In this document: piece by piece, positions 26,317-35,177 of the stretch
How positions within the stretch are numbered: the first letter of the stretch is position 1
How the letters are laid out: each line of letters starts with the position of its first letter
From: Labilibaculum sp.
Lineage (GTDB): Bacteria; Bacteroidota; Bacteroidia; Bacteroidales; Marinifilaceae
NCBI RefSeq assembly: GCF_963664555.1
Contig: NZ_OY761461.1
Coordinates: 1,736,001 to 1,800,000, forward strand
DNA: 64,000 nucleotides
Reading direction: 5' to 3'
The notes under the pieces: model-generated
What the model was told of the DNA's origin: nothing
Databases searched by the model: none
Seen by the model: only the letters and a program-made list of their open reading frames with translations
Program-made: the position numbers and the translations under genes

Positions 26317-26437
26317 TGCTGTGGGTTTATAAATTGATACGATTTTATTCGTTTGCAGCAACCCGTTTGTTGCATTCTTATTTAAAATCATTAAAAATAA
26401 TTTCTATCTTTAGTTTGCTTTAAAAACAAGGGAAACG

Positions 26438-28558
26438 ATGAGGATTAAATTGATACGGGTAGTGCTGCTTTTATCGCTTGTGCTTGTAAAAGTAAGTCTG
26501 GCTCGTTCTCAAAATCACGATCAAACAATGAATCACACACATACAAATCATTTAATAAAGGAGAATAGTCCTTATTTACTGCAGCATGCACACAATCCTG
26601 TGAATTGGTACCCGTGGGGCGCAGAGGCTTTAGCTAAAGCCAAAAACGAGAACAAACCAATATTGGTGAGCATTGGTTATGCCGCCTGTCATTGGTGTCA
26701 TGTAATGGAGCGCGAGAGCTTCGAGAACGAGGAGGTTGCCAGGCTGATGAACGAATTTTTTGTCTGCATAAAAGTCGATCGCGAGGAGCGGCCCGATATC
26801 GATCAGATCTACATGGATGCCGTGCAAATGATGACCGGCAGTGGTGGCTGGCCTTTGAACTGTTTTGCCATGCCCGGGGGAAAACCGTTTTTTGGAGGCA
26901 CTTACTTTCCTGCTGATAATTGGATGAATGTGCTGAAAGGAATTCAAAATGCATGGATCAACGAACAGGATAAAGTAAAGAAGGTGGCCGATCAGTTGGC
27001 CGGGGGAATCCGTGAAAACGAAATAATTGCAGTAAAAGAAGAGGTATCCCGGTTCGCTGCCGCAGATTTAGAAAAAGCCTTTCGCCAGTGGGAATCCGAA
27101 TTCGATACCCGTGAAGGGGGAAACAATTGGGCGCCAAAATTCCCATTGCCCAATTCCCTTCAGTTTTTACTGCGCTACTATTATTTTACAAAAAATCAGC
27201 CGGCGCTTAATCATGTAACGCTTACGCTCGATAAAATGGCCATGGGCGGTATTTACGATCAGGTGGGCGGAGGTTTTGCCCGATATTCGGTCGATGCCAT
27301 TTGGAAAGTGCCGCACTTCGAAAAAATGCTTTACGACAACGGGCAGTTGGTTAGTTTGTATGCCGAAGCCTATCAGCTCACTAAAATTCCTGAATACAAA
27401 CAGGTAATTCAGCAAACTTTGGAGTTTACCGATAGGGAATTAAGTTTGCCCGAAGGTGGCTTTTATTCCTCGCTCGATGCCGACAGCGAAGGGGTGGAAG
27501 GGAAATTTTATGTGTGGGAAAAGTCTGAGGTCGATCAGCTTTTGGGTGGTCAATCCGAACTGTTTTGTGAGTATTACGGCATTACCGACCGGGCCAATTG
27601 GGAGGAAGGAAACATACTGATGATTCAGACTGATAAAAAGGCATTGGCCGATAAGTATGAAATATCCGTAAAGAAACTGGACGAAGTTTTGGAGAAGGGG
27701 AGAAGAGCTCTTTTGGAGAGAAGAAAGGGCAGGATCCGCCCTGGTTTGGACGATAAATCATTAACCAGCTGGAATGCACTAATGCTGAAAGGATATGTAG
27801 ATGCTTACAAGGCTTTAGGTGACGAAAAATATTTGAACAGAGCCATTAAAAATGCTGAGTTCATTCAAAAATACCTTTGGAAAGGAAAAGCGCATTTGCA
27901 TCGTAATTATAAAGATGGGAATTCGAAAATAAACGGATTTTTAGACGATTACAGTTTCACTATCGAGGCTTTTACTGCACTTTATCAGGCAACTTTTAAC
28001 GAGAAATGGCTGCTGAAGGCCAACGATTTGCTCGGGCATGTTATCCTTCATTTTTCCGATGAGCAGTCGGGCATGTTTTTTTACACATCCGACGAGGATC
28101 CGGATTTAATTGCCCGTAAAATGGAATTGCTCGATAATGTAATTCCCTCATCCAATTCATCCATTGCAAAAAGTTTGTTTTTAGTAGGAAGTTATTTGGG
28201 AAACAGCCGATATGTTGAGCGTTCTGCACAGATGCTTGCCAATGTAAAACCACGTCTCGAAAAGGCAATCTCCTATCATTCCAATTGGGGACAGTTGTAT
28301 TTTTGGTTGGCAAATCCACTCATCGAAATTGTTGTTGCCGGAGAAGATGCGATAGTTCAGAAACGGAAAATTGAAGAATTATTTTTACCCAATGTCTTGA
28401 TTTCTGGGAGCAAAACCGAAAGCAGTTTGCCTTTGCTGCAAAATAGATATGTAAATGGGCAAACAACTTTCTATCTTTGTAAAAATCATACCTGCAAACG
28501 GCCTGTTACGAAGGTCGGTGATCTGCTAAAGCAACTGGAGGCCGAGAACAGTTATTAG
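26438..28558 (+). CDS. DUF255 thioredoxin-fold protein with glycosidase-like helical domain (YyaL/SPATA20 family), exported
   Basis: 706 residues. A signal peptide (about 1-25) precedes the N-terminal thioredoxin-like DUF255 domain with [18 protein letters not shown] and the CxxC site Cys84-His-Trp-Cys87, then the family motif [10 protein letters not shown]. Residues about 230-690 form the (alpha/alpha) toroid resembling N-acylglucosamine epimerases and unsaturated glucuronyl hydrolases. The family is widespread and its biochemical role unsettled. Export, if real, is a variation because most homologues are cytoplasmic. GC is visibly higher than in the ATPase region. A near -7 element (TATCTTTA, 26405-26412) lies 26 nt before the ATG. 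Confidence 0.9.
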   Translation: MRIKLIRVVLLLSLVLVKVSLARSQNHDQTMNHTHTNHLIKENSPYLLQHAHNPVNWYPWGAEALAKAKNENKPILVSIGYAACHWCHVMERESFENEEVARLMNEFFVCIKVDREERPDIDQIYMDAVQMMTGSGGWPLNCFAMPGGKPFFGGTYFPADNWMNVLKGIQNAWINEQDKVKKVADQLAGGIRENEIIAVKEEVSRFAAADLEKAFRQWESEFDTREGGNNWAPKFPLPNSLQFLLRYYYFTKNQPALNHVTLTLDKMAMGGIYDQVGGGFARYSVDAIWKVPHFEKMLYDNGQLVSLYAEAYQLTKIPEYKQVIQQTLEFTDRELSLPEGGFYSSLDADSEGVEGKFYVWEKSEVDQLLGGQSELFCEYYGITDRANWEEGNILMIQTDKKALADKYEISVKKLDEVLEKGRRALLERRKGRIRPGLDDKSLTSWNALMLKGYVDAYKALGDEKYLNRAIKNAEFIQKYLWKGKAHLHRNYKDGNSKINGFLDDYSFTIEAFTALYQATFNEKWLLKANDLLGHVILHFSDEQSGMFFYTSDEDPDLIARKMELLDNVIPSSNSSIAKSLFLVGSYLGNSRYVERSAQMLANVKPRLEKAISYHSNWGQLYFWLANPLIEIVVAGEDAIVQKRKIEELFLPNVLISGSKTESSLPLLQNRYVNGQTTFYLCKNHTCKRPVTKVGDLLKQLEAENSY

Positions 28559-28576
28559 TAAACAGTGATTGTTTTG

Positions 28577-28675
28577 TAAGCCTGAAGGGCTTTACTATTT
28601 CAGATCAGGGCAAGGCCCTGAGAATAGAATAATGGATATGAAGTGTTGAGCGAATTAATTTAAACCTGACAGCGT
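28577..28675. repeat. Fragments of dispersed intergenic repeats
   Basis: CAGGGCAAGGCCCTG (28606-28620) is a perfect short hairpin following GAAGGGCTTTAC. ACCTGACAGCGT at 28664-28675 recurs exactly at 56345-56356 and with one change at 56363-56374. These look like decayed copies of genome-wide intergenic repeats; copy number cannot be judged here. Confidence 0.4.
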
Positions 28676-28748
28676 CGAAGACCTGTAAGCGTTGAGTTTA
28701 TTGGAAATAAATTTTTAAAGAACCAATTATTAAAATCAAAATAAGAAA

Positions 28749-29552
28749 ATGATGAAGAAAAACAGGCGTACCATTTTGCTTTCGGGCTTTTTGTTGTTTG
28801 CAATTGCATGTGCAACTGTGCCCATTACCGGAAGAAAACAAATGAATCTGTTTCCCGAAACAGAAATGATTGCTACCAGTTTAACTCAATACGATGCCTT
28901 TTTAAAGGAAAGTAAACTTTCCGATAACAAAGAGCAATCGGCTATGGTAAAAGCCTGCGGTGCCCGAATTTCTGCCGCAGTGGAAAAATTTATGAACGAT
29001 AACGGCATGAGCGACCGCATTGCAAATTTTGTTTGGGAGTTCAACCTGGTTGAAGATGAAACTCCAAATGCTTGGTGTATGCCTGGCGGAAAAGTGGTGT
29101 TCTACACAGGAATTTTACCTTACACACAAACCGAAACCGGTATGGCTGTTGTTATGGGACATGAAATTGCACATGCCATTGCACGTCATGGTAACGAGCG
29201 AATGAGTCAGCAAATGGGTATTCAGGCTTTGGGTACCGGATTGTCAATGGCTTTAAATGAAAAGCCTGCCGAAACACAACAAATTTGGATGACTGCCTTT
29301 GGTGTTGGTGCCAATGTTGGGGTCATGCTTCCCTTCTCGCGTTCTCACGAAAGTGAAGCCGATAAAATGGGTCTGATTTTTATGGCTATGGCCGGATACA
29401 ATCCTGCTGAAGCAATCGATTTTTGGAAACGAATGGGAGAGAGCGGAGGTCAAAAACCACCGGAATTTTTATCCACTCATCCTGCCGATGCAACCCGTGT
29501 AAAAGATTTGCAAGCTTACTTGCCTGAAGCAATGAAGTATTACAAGAAATAA
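28749..29552 (+). CDS. M48-family zinc metalloprotease lipoprotein
   Basis: 267 residues. A lipoprotein signal ends at Cys21 (LLFAIAC), after which comes the conserved VPITGRKQMNLFPE segment of YggG/LoiP/BepA-type periplasmic M48 enzymes. The zinc motif is HEIAH at 138-142, with the third ligand in SHESEADKMG near 203. No TPR domain follows, so it is LoiP-like rather than BepA-like. Likely role: degradation of misfolded envelope proteins at the periplasmic face of the membrane. Two consecutive ATG codons begin the frame; the first is used. It ends at a strong terminator. Confidence 0.93.
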   Translation: MMKKNRRTILLSGFLLFAIACATVPITGRKQMNLFPETEMIATSLTQYDAFLKESKLSDNKEQSAMVKACGARISAAVEKFMNDNGMSDRIANFVWEFNLVEDETPNAWCMPGGKVVFYTGILPYTQTETGMAVVMGHEIAHAIARHGNERMSQQMGIQALGTGLSMALNEKPAETQQIWMTAFGVGANVGVMLPFSRSHESEADKMGLIFMAMAGYNPAEAIDFWKRMGESGGQKPPEFLSTHPADATRVKDLQAYLPEAMKYYKK

Positions 29553-29587
29553 TAATCCGCAGCATATAAGAAACTGTTTAAAAATTT

Positions 29588-29624
29588 ATGGCGTTCTCAC
29601 AACAGGTGAGGATGCCATTTTTTT
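29588..29624 (+). terminator. Terminator of the M48 protease gene
   Basis: 13-bp stem (29588-29600 with 29606-29618, two G-U pairs) followed by TTTTTT. Confidence 0.85.
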
Positions 29625-29701
29625 ATTCAATTTCTGAGAATATTGCGGAGGTTTTCGAAGTTGTGTTCTCTTCTTTTAAGCAGAGGGATGGGAGAGTTTT
29701 T

Positions 29702-30184
29702 TTATTTTGTGTGATTTAAATATTTTTCTTTCACCAATGAATCTGATGGGAGAAATTTAAATTCGATATTCTCATTTTTGGATTTTAACCAAATAATAAA
29801 TTCTTGAAAATCTTTATCCGAAAGAACAGAAGTCGTGGTTATTTTTTTGAATCTGTTTTGTTGATATTTAAAAATAGTACGGCTGGTTCCTCGATAAGCC
29901 GAAATGTGTGTTAATTCATGTATCTCGGAGTATTTTATTTGAATTATTTTTCGAGAGAATTTATAAGTAACGGTAATGAATTTGTCTTGGAATTCAATTT
30001 TCATTAGCCTCTTAAATATCAGGCAGGCAACTAATAATAGAGGAATTAGTAGTGCTGTACCAATTACCGGAAATATAATGCTATCTCTAAGAAAATAAGA
30101 TAATGCACCAATAAGAATTATAGGTATCAGTATGGCTGAAAGATAATCACTAAGGTAATAATTGTTGGATGTGTAATTTTTCAT
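29702..30184 (-). CDS. Membrane protein with PH-like C-terminal domain, function unknown
   Basis: 160 residues from ATG at 30184; the frame extends to a GTG at 30217 but that adds only a charged tail. Two transmembrane helices (about 18-35 and 41-60) are followed by about 95 residues predicted as beta strands plus one helix (KIEFQDKFITVTYKFSRK..YSEIHELTHIS), an arrangement like bacterial PH domains (bPH_2/YdbS type). Similar small proteins are common in Bacteroidota, often without known role. It lies 66 nt downstream of the rhomboid gene in the same direction and could be cotranscribed. Confidence 0.65.
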   Translation of the reverse strand: MKNYTSNNYYLSDYLSAILIPIILIGALSYFLRDSIIFPVIGTALLIPLLLVACLIFKRLMKIEFQDKFITVTYKFSRKIIQIKYSEIHELTHISAYRGTSRTIFKYQQNRFKKITTTSVLSDKDFQEFIIWLKSKNENIEFKFLPSDSLVKEKYLNHTK

Positions 30185-30250
30185 CGGTTTGCATTTAATT
30201 TCCCCTCTCTCTTTCACTCCTTTAGTCTTTTTCCTTATTTTTTTAACTGC

Positions 30251-30931
30251 TCATTTCCTCAACACTTCCTTATCTTCAAAATTCTCCGAATTCCAAATTT
30301 CCTCAGGAATCGAGTCATCATCTTCGGGAATAATAATTGCAGGTTTTTTCGGCCCTTGGTTTCGGTAAGCCAAGGCGTAAATCATTCCAGAGAAACCACC
30401 AAACAAATGACCTTCCCACGAAACATCAGTTAGAATTGGGAACACGCCCCAAAATAAGCTGCCATACAGAAAAGCCACAATAAAAGAGATAGCAATTAAA
30501 CGATAGTGATTGCGGATAATTCCGCTAAAAAACAGGAAAGATGCAAAAGCGTAAACCAATCCGCTGGCACCAATATGATAGGCTTCGCGTGCGCCCAGCC
30601 AAACCAGAATGTTTGTTGTAAGATAACACAGTATAAATATCTGGTACGAAAGCGGACGATAGAAATAGAAGATGCCCCAACTTAAAACAAAAAAGGGAAT
30701 TGTGTTGGCCATTAAATGACTAAAATCCTTATGAATTAACGGACTGGTGAGAATCCCCAATAAACCTTTTGCGTGCAAAGGGAAAATTCCCAGATAATAC
30801 AAATTAAGGTCAAGTCCCCATTCAAATATTTTAACAGCCCAAATCAAAAAAACAAAAGCGAGCGGAAAAATCAAACTGTGCTTTAGCCTTAATTTTTCAA
30901 AATCCTTATTGTATGGTCTGGTTTCTCGCAA
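30251..30931 (-). CDS. Rhomboid-family intramembrane serine protease
   Basis: 226 residues, six transmembrane helices. The catalytic dyad is Ser123 in GASG (121-124) and His175 in EGHLFGG; His72 and Asn76 in HLMANT form the oxyanion side, as in GlpG. A short acidic cytoplasmic tail follows (about 195-226). The frame begins with TTG at 30931 and has no ATG before residue 74, so TTG (or the preceding ATT) is the likely start. The substrate is unknown. Downstream in the same direction is the PH-like membrane protein gene. Confidence 0.9.
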   Translation of the reverse strand: MRETRPYNKDFEKLRLKHSLIFPLAFVFLIWAVKIFEWGLDLNLYYLGIFPLHAKGLLGILTSPLIHKDFSHLMANTIPFFVLSWGIFYFYRPLSYQIFILCYLTTNILVWLGAREAYHIGASGLVYAFASFLFFSGIIRNHYRLIAISFIVAFLYGSLFWGVFPILTDVSWEGHLFGGFSGMIYALAYRNQGPKKPAIIIPEDDDSIPEEIWNSENFEDKEVLRK

Positions 30932-30956
30932 AATTCCGCACTTATAAGTAGTGAAG

Positions 30957-30976
30957 CCCCTTTAGGGGTTTGGGGT
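30957..30976. repeat. CCCCTTTAGGGG repeat fragment
   Basis: CCCCTTTAGGGG followed by TTTGGGGT lies between ftsE and the rhomboid gene. It looks like a common Bacteroidota intergenic repeat; it lacks the T run of a terminator on either strand. Confidence 0.4.
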
Positions 30977-30989
30977 GTTTTCTGATGTT

Positions 30990-31703
30990 TTAATCCAATT
31001 CAATCTCTATTTCTTCATCGGTTTTTGGATTCGAAATTTCAACAACTTTTCCGTTGATGCATTCCAGCGTACGGGCAGGAAATTTTTTCAGCAAATCGTG
31101 CTGATGTGTTGCCATCACAATAGTCCGCCCGTTTTTACTGATATCCATAAGCAATTCAGCCAATTCATCCGATGTTTCGGGGTCAAGATTACCAGTTGGC
31201 TCATCGGCTAAAATAATATCCGGAGAGTTGAGTAAGGCGCGGGCAATAACGATTCGCTGCTGTTCTCCTCCCGAAAGCTCATGCGGCATTTTATATCCTT
31301 TCTTGCCCATTTTTACTTTGCTCAAAACTTCCTCTATTCTATGGTCAATCTCTTTTTTGTTTTTCCAGCCGGTAGCTTTCAAAACAAATTCCAGATTAGA
31401 ATGAACATTACGATCGGTTAACAATTGAAAATCCTGAAATACGATACCAATTTTTCGTCTTAAAAAAGGAACTTGTTTTGTTTTGATGATGGGAAGATAA
31501 AATCCGGCAACCGAACCACCTCCTTCTTTTATTGGCAGATCGGCGTATAAGGTTTTCATTAAACTGGTTTTGCCGCTGCCCACTTTTCCTATGATGTAAA
31601 CAAATTCTCCTTTTTCAATTTCCAAACTAACGTCTGTTAGAATAATATTATCTGCCTGGCGGATAACTGCATTTTTAAGTTCAATGATAGGAGATTCGGA
31701 CAT
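30990..31703 (-). CDS. ftsE: FtsE-like ABC-transporter ATPase
   Basis: 237 residues from ATG at 31703. ABC ATPase features: Walker A GKVGSGKTS at 39-47, Q-loop VFQDFQLL, signature LSGGEQQR at 143-150, Walker B and D loop ILADEPTGNLD at 164-174, H-loop ATHQHD. The sequence is closest to FtsE, which with FtsX regulates cell-wall hydrolases at division. An in-frame ATG at 31742 precedes the likely transcription start set by the -7 element at 31751-31744, so the shorter form is preferred. No ftsX lies next to it; LolD-type ATPases are an alternative. Confidence 0.85.
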   Translation of the reverse strand: MSESPIIELKNAVIRQADNIILTDVSLEIEKGEFVYIIGKVGSGKTSLMKTLYADLPIKEGGGSVAGFYLPIIKTKQVPFLRRKIGIVFQDFQLLTDRNVHSNLEFVLKATGWKNKKEIDHRIEEVLSKVKMGKKGYKMPHELSGGEQQRIVIARALLNSPDIILADEPTGNLDPETSDELAELLMDISKNGRTIVMATHQHDLLKKFPARTLECINGKVVEISNPKTDEEIEIELD

Positions 31704-31743
31704 GTATTTTGTTTTTTTAGAATTCAAATTGTGTGTTGACATA

Positions 31744-31751
31744 CAAATCTA
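31744..31751 (-). promoter_or_regulatory. -7 element for ftsE
   Basis: The minus strand reads TAGATTTG, an exact TAnnTTTG match 41 nt upstream of the ATG at 31703; it excludes the alternative ATG at 31742. Confidence 0.5.
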
Positions 31752-31970
31752 AAAAATTATTTCGGCAGAAGGTTTTTTATTCCTCTTTTCTTTATCAAAA
31801 CAGAGTGCAATTTTTCTTTCTTTCCACCGTTTGAAATACGATAAGCTTACAGATTATTTATACCTTTAGGCCTGATTTTATGAGTTGAATCTGATTCGGA
31901 AATCAGCCACTGAAAGGCTTGGATATTCAACGTTTTTTTAACTTGTTATACCTACACACGCAACGAAGAT

Positions 31971-34900
31971 ATGAGAAATAAATATAGTTTGTGGATTTTG
32001 ATTTTCCTGTTTTTTTTATGTTTGGGATTTACAGTTCAGGCCCAAAAATCATTACCCCTTAAAAGCAGTAATCAAGTTTGGCAATCGGCCATGGAAATGT
32101 TCCAAAACAAAAATTATGGCGGAGCCAGACACGAATTCGCCGATTTTATTCAAATGGAGAAGGATGCTTATTCCGATCGAGCCACCAAAGCTGTTTTTTA
32201 TATGGCCTGGTGTTCCATCGAACTTTTTCGTCCGGAGGCCGAAGAGGAAATGAAATCTTTTATTCAGAAGCATCCGGAGAGTAATTTAAAACAGGCTGCT
32301 TATTTTCAGTTGGGAAGGCAGCAGTATCGAAGTAAGAAATACAAGGATGCTTTGGAATGGTTTAAAAAGGTTGATGTTTATGCTTTAAATTCTGATCAGC
32401 GAACCGAATATCAGTTTAAAATGGGCTATTCTTATTTTGTAGAAAAGAAATATGAAGAGGCCAGACAATTCTTTTTCGATATTATCGAAGTGTCGGGAGA
32501 ATATAATGCTCCGGCAAATTACTACTATGCTCACATTGCCTATTTAAACGGGAATTATCAAACTGCACTGAATGGGTTCGAAAAGCTGATTAAGAATAAA
32601 ACCTTTCAGCCGATTGTTCCTTACTACATCACGCAAATTTATTACCTGCAGGAGAAATATGCGAAGGTAATTGAATATGCTCCGCAATTTTTAGATGATG
32701 CCTCGGTAACACGAAGCGACGAAATTGCGAAGATGATCGGACTTTCTCATTACCAGTTAAAAGAATACCAAAAGGCAATTCCATTTCTGGATAAAGGAAA
32801 GAAAAGCTTTTCGCGTGAGGACAGGTTTGCTTACGGATATTGTCTTTACAAACAAAAGAAATATGGGGAAGCAGTTGAGCAATTTGAGAGAGTTGGCGGC
32901 GAAAATGATGAGTTGCTGATGGTTGCCAATTATTGTCTGGCAGATTGTTCTCTGCAATTGGGAGATAAACAAGGAGCTAAAGTTGCTTTTGCAACTACTG
33001 CCCGAATGGATTTTGATAAAAATATGCAGCAGGATGCTTTGTTTAATTTTGCAAAATTGACCTACGAGCTTTCTTATTCGCCTTTTAACGAGACCATAAA
33101 GGCTTTTGATGAATATTTGCAGAACTATCCGGACTCTGATCGTAATGATGAAGCTTACGATTACCTGGTGAAAGTGTACATGACCACTAAGAATTATGGC
33201 GATGCGTTACTTTCTATGGATAAAATTGCAAACAAAACTCAGGAGATTAAAAGGGCCTACCAAAGAGTTTCCAGGCTGCGTGGTTTAGAGTTGATGAAGC
33301 AGTTGAATTACAGCAAGGCAATTGAATCTTTTAATGCGGCTTTGCAATACAAAATTTATAATTCTCAGATTACTGCCGAATGTACTTACTGGAAAGCGGA
33401 AGCTTACTACAGAATGGGTGAATTTGATAAAGCAACGAGTCTTTACAACGAGTTTTTAGTGTCGCCGGGTTCCGGTTCTTCGGAATATTTCGAGCGTGCC
33501 TATTACAATATTGCATATGCTTATTTCGAGCAGGATAACTACAACGAAGCTTCCGATTGGTTTCGCAGGTTTATTAATCAATCCGACGAAAAAAGCACTT
33601 TTGTTTCGGATGCCTGCAACCGCATTGGCGATTGTTTCTTTTTGAACAGGGATTATAAAAATGCATCGGAGTATTACCAAAAATCAGCAATTGCCAACAA
33701 ATGGGATACAGATTATGCATTGTATCAGCAAGCTCTTTCGGTTGGATTACTGGGCAACACAAACGAAAAAGCACAATTGCTGGAGCAGATACGCACTTCT
33801 TATCCCGATTCGGAATATTTAGATGATGCATTGTTCGAATTGGCCAATGCAAAAGTCAAGTTGAACGATCAGGCCACGGCCGTATCTATTTATAAAGAAT
33901 TGGCAGGCAAATTTCCCAATAGCAGTTATGCTCCTAAATCATTGCTGCAGTTAGGACAGCTGCATTATAATGCAAAAGAATACCAAAAAGCCATCAGCTC
34001 TTACAAAGAGGTGGTTTTAAATTATCCGCAAAGCGAAGAAAAGAAAAGTGCTTTTATCGGATTAAAGAATGTTTATGTTGATATGAATAGTGTGAACGAT
34101 TATTTTGCTTTTGCAGAGTCGTTTAAAGGAGGAGGAACAATTCGAAGTTCAGAAAAAGATTCTCTTTCGTATATTTCAGCCGAGCGGTTGTACATGTCAG
34201 GCGAAACAGAGAGAGGAACAAATGCTTTGGGGGAGTATTTATCCAGTTTTCCCAATGGAATGTTTCGGTTAAATGCTCAGTTCTATAAGGCAGATGCAGC
34301 TTTAAATCAGCAAAAGTTCGATGAGGCACTTGCCGGATTCGAACAGGTACTGAGTCGTCCAAACAACTTGTTTACAGAGAGGGCTTTGCTGGCTTCATCG
34401 CAATTAAATTACAGAAATAAGAATTACGCTCAGGCGAAGAAGCAGTTTTCGAGATTGACACAAATGGCTGAGATTCCTGAGAATGTGAAATTGGCTAAAG
34501 TGGGTTACATGCGATCGGTGTATAGTTTAAAGGAGTATGAGAATACCATTCAGGCTGCGAACGATGTGCTCGAGGCAGCCAAATCGAAGGAAGAATTGAT
34601 TCGGGAAGCGAAGTACAAACGAGGCAAATCTTATTTGAATTTGGCGAATGCCACAGCTGCATCGGGTGATTTTAAAGAATTGGCCAAAGAAACACAAACA
34701 GCCGAAGGTGCCGAGGCTAAATACCTTTTGGCTAAAATATATTTGGAAAATGCTCAGTACGATTTGGCCGAAAAAGAAATCAATGACTTCATCGAAATGA
34801 ATTCTCCGCATCATTACTGGCTGGCAGAAAGTTTTCTTTTACTGTCGGATGTTTTTATGAAGAAGAATGATCCATTTCAGGCTCGATATACCCTGCAAAG

Positions 34901-35156
34901 TATTGTTGATAATTATGCGGTAAAGAACGATGGGATTATTGAAAGAGCTCAGGCGAAACTGGATGTTCTTTTAGCCAGTGAGAAAAAGGCCGAAGAGAAA
35001 ATAACCAATAATGAAGTGAAAGTTCAGTTCGAAGGAGCCGACAGTACCGAAAGCAATAAGTTATTTGAAAAATCTTCTGTAAAAACAGATTCTCTTAAAT
35101 TAAATGAGGAGAGAATCATGTTAGAGAAGATGTTAAATAGATTAGATATTAAGTAA
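31971..35156 (+). CDS. Large periplasmic TPR-repeat protein
   Basis: 1061 residues. Signal peptide 1-25 (ends FTVQA), then TPR-type helix pairs almost to the end (for example ADFIQMEKDAYSDRATKAVF, ALEWFKKVDVYALNSDQ, AISSYKEVVLNYPQSEEKK), about 20 repeats, with YbgF/BamD-like segments where the repeat is followed by YP. The last 70 residues are charged and low in complexity. Long TPR proteins like this serve as periplasmic scaffolds for outer-membrane complexes in Bacteroidota. The gene for an outer-membrane barrel starts 21 nt after the stop, so the two products probably act together. The promoter is unclear; TACCTTTA lies about 100 nt upstream. Confidence 0.85.
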   Translation: MRNKYSLWILIFLFFLCLGFTVQAQKSLPLKSSNQVWQSAMEMFQNKNYGGARHEFADFIQMEKDAYSDRATKAVFYMAWCSIELFRPEAEEEMKSFIQKHPESNLKQAAYFQLGRQQYRSKKYKDALEWFKKVDVYALNSDQRTEYQFKMGYSYFVEKKYEEARQFFFDIIEVSGEYNAPANYYYAHIAYLNGNYQTALNGFEKLIKNKTFQPIVPYYITQIYYLQEKYAKVIEYAPQFLDDASVTRSDEIAKMIGLSHYQLKEYQKAIPFLDKGKKSFSREDRFAYGYCLYKQKKYGEAVEQFERVGGENDELLMVANYCLADCSLQLGDKQGAKVAFATTARMDFDKNMQQDALFNFAKLTYELSYSPFNETIKAFDEYLQNYPDSDRNDEAYDYLVKVYMTTKNYGDALLSMDKIANKTQEIKRAYQRVSRLRGLELMKQLNYSKAIESFNAALQYKIYNSQITAECTYWKAEAYYRMGEFDKATSLYNEFLVSPGSGSSEYFERAYYNIAYAYFEQDNYNEASDWFRRFINQSDEKSTFVSDACNRIGDCFFLNRDYKNASEYYQKSAIANKWDTDYALYQQALSVGLLGNTNEKAQLLEQIRTSYPDSEYLDDALFELANAKVKLNDQATAVSIYKELAGKFPNSSYAPKSLLQLGQLHYNAKEYQKAISSYKEVVLNYPQSEEKKSAFIGLKNVYVDMNSVNDYFAFAESFKGGGTIRSSEKDSLSYISAERLYMSGETERGTNALGEYLSSFPNGMFRLNAQFYKADAALNQQKFDEALAGFEQVLSRPNNLFTERALLASSQLNYRNKNYAQAKKQFSRLTQMAEIPENVKLAKVGYMRSVYSLKEYENTIQAANDVLEAAKSKEELIREAKYKRGKSYLNLANATAASGDFKELAKETQTAEGAEAKYLLAKIYLENAQYDLAEKEINDFIEMNSPHHYWLAESFLLLSDVFMKKNDPFQARYTLQSIVDNYAVKNDGIIERAQAKLDVLLASEKKAEEKITNNEVKVQFEGADSTESNKLFEKSSVKTDSLKLNEERIMLEKMLNRLDIK

Positions 35157-35177
35157 TTAACCACTAATAAAAAAGAA

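Noticed and set aside
28041..28319. Frames antisense to the DUF255 gene
   Set aside because: The sense gene has clear domains; antisense frames reflect its higher GC.
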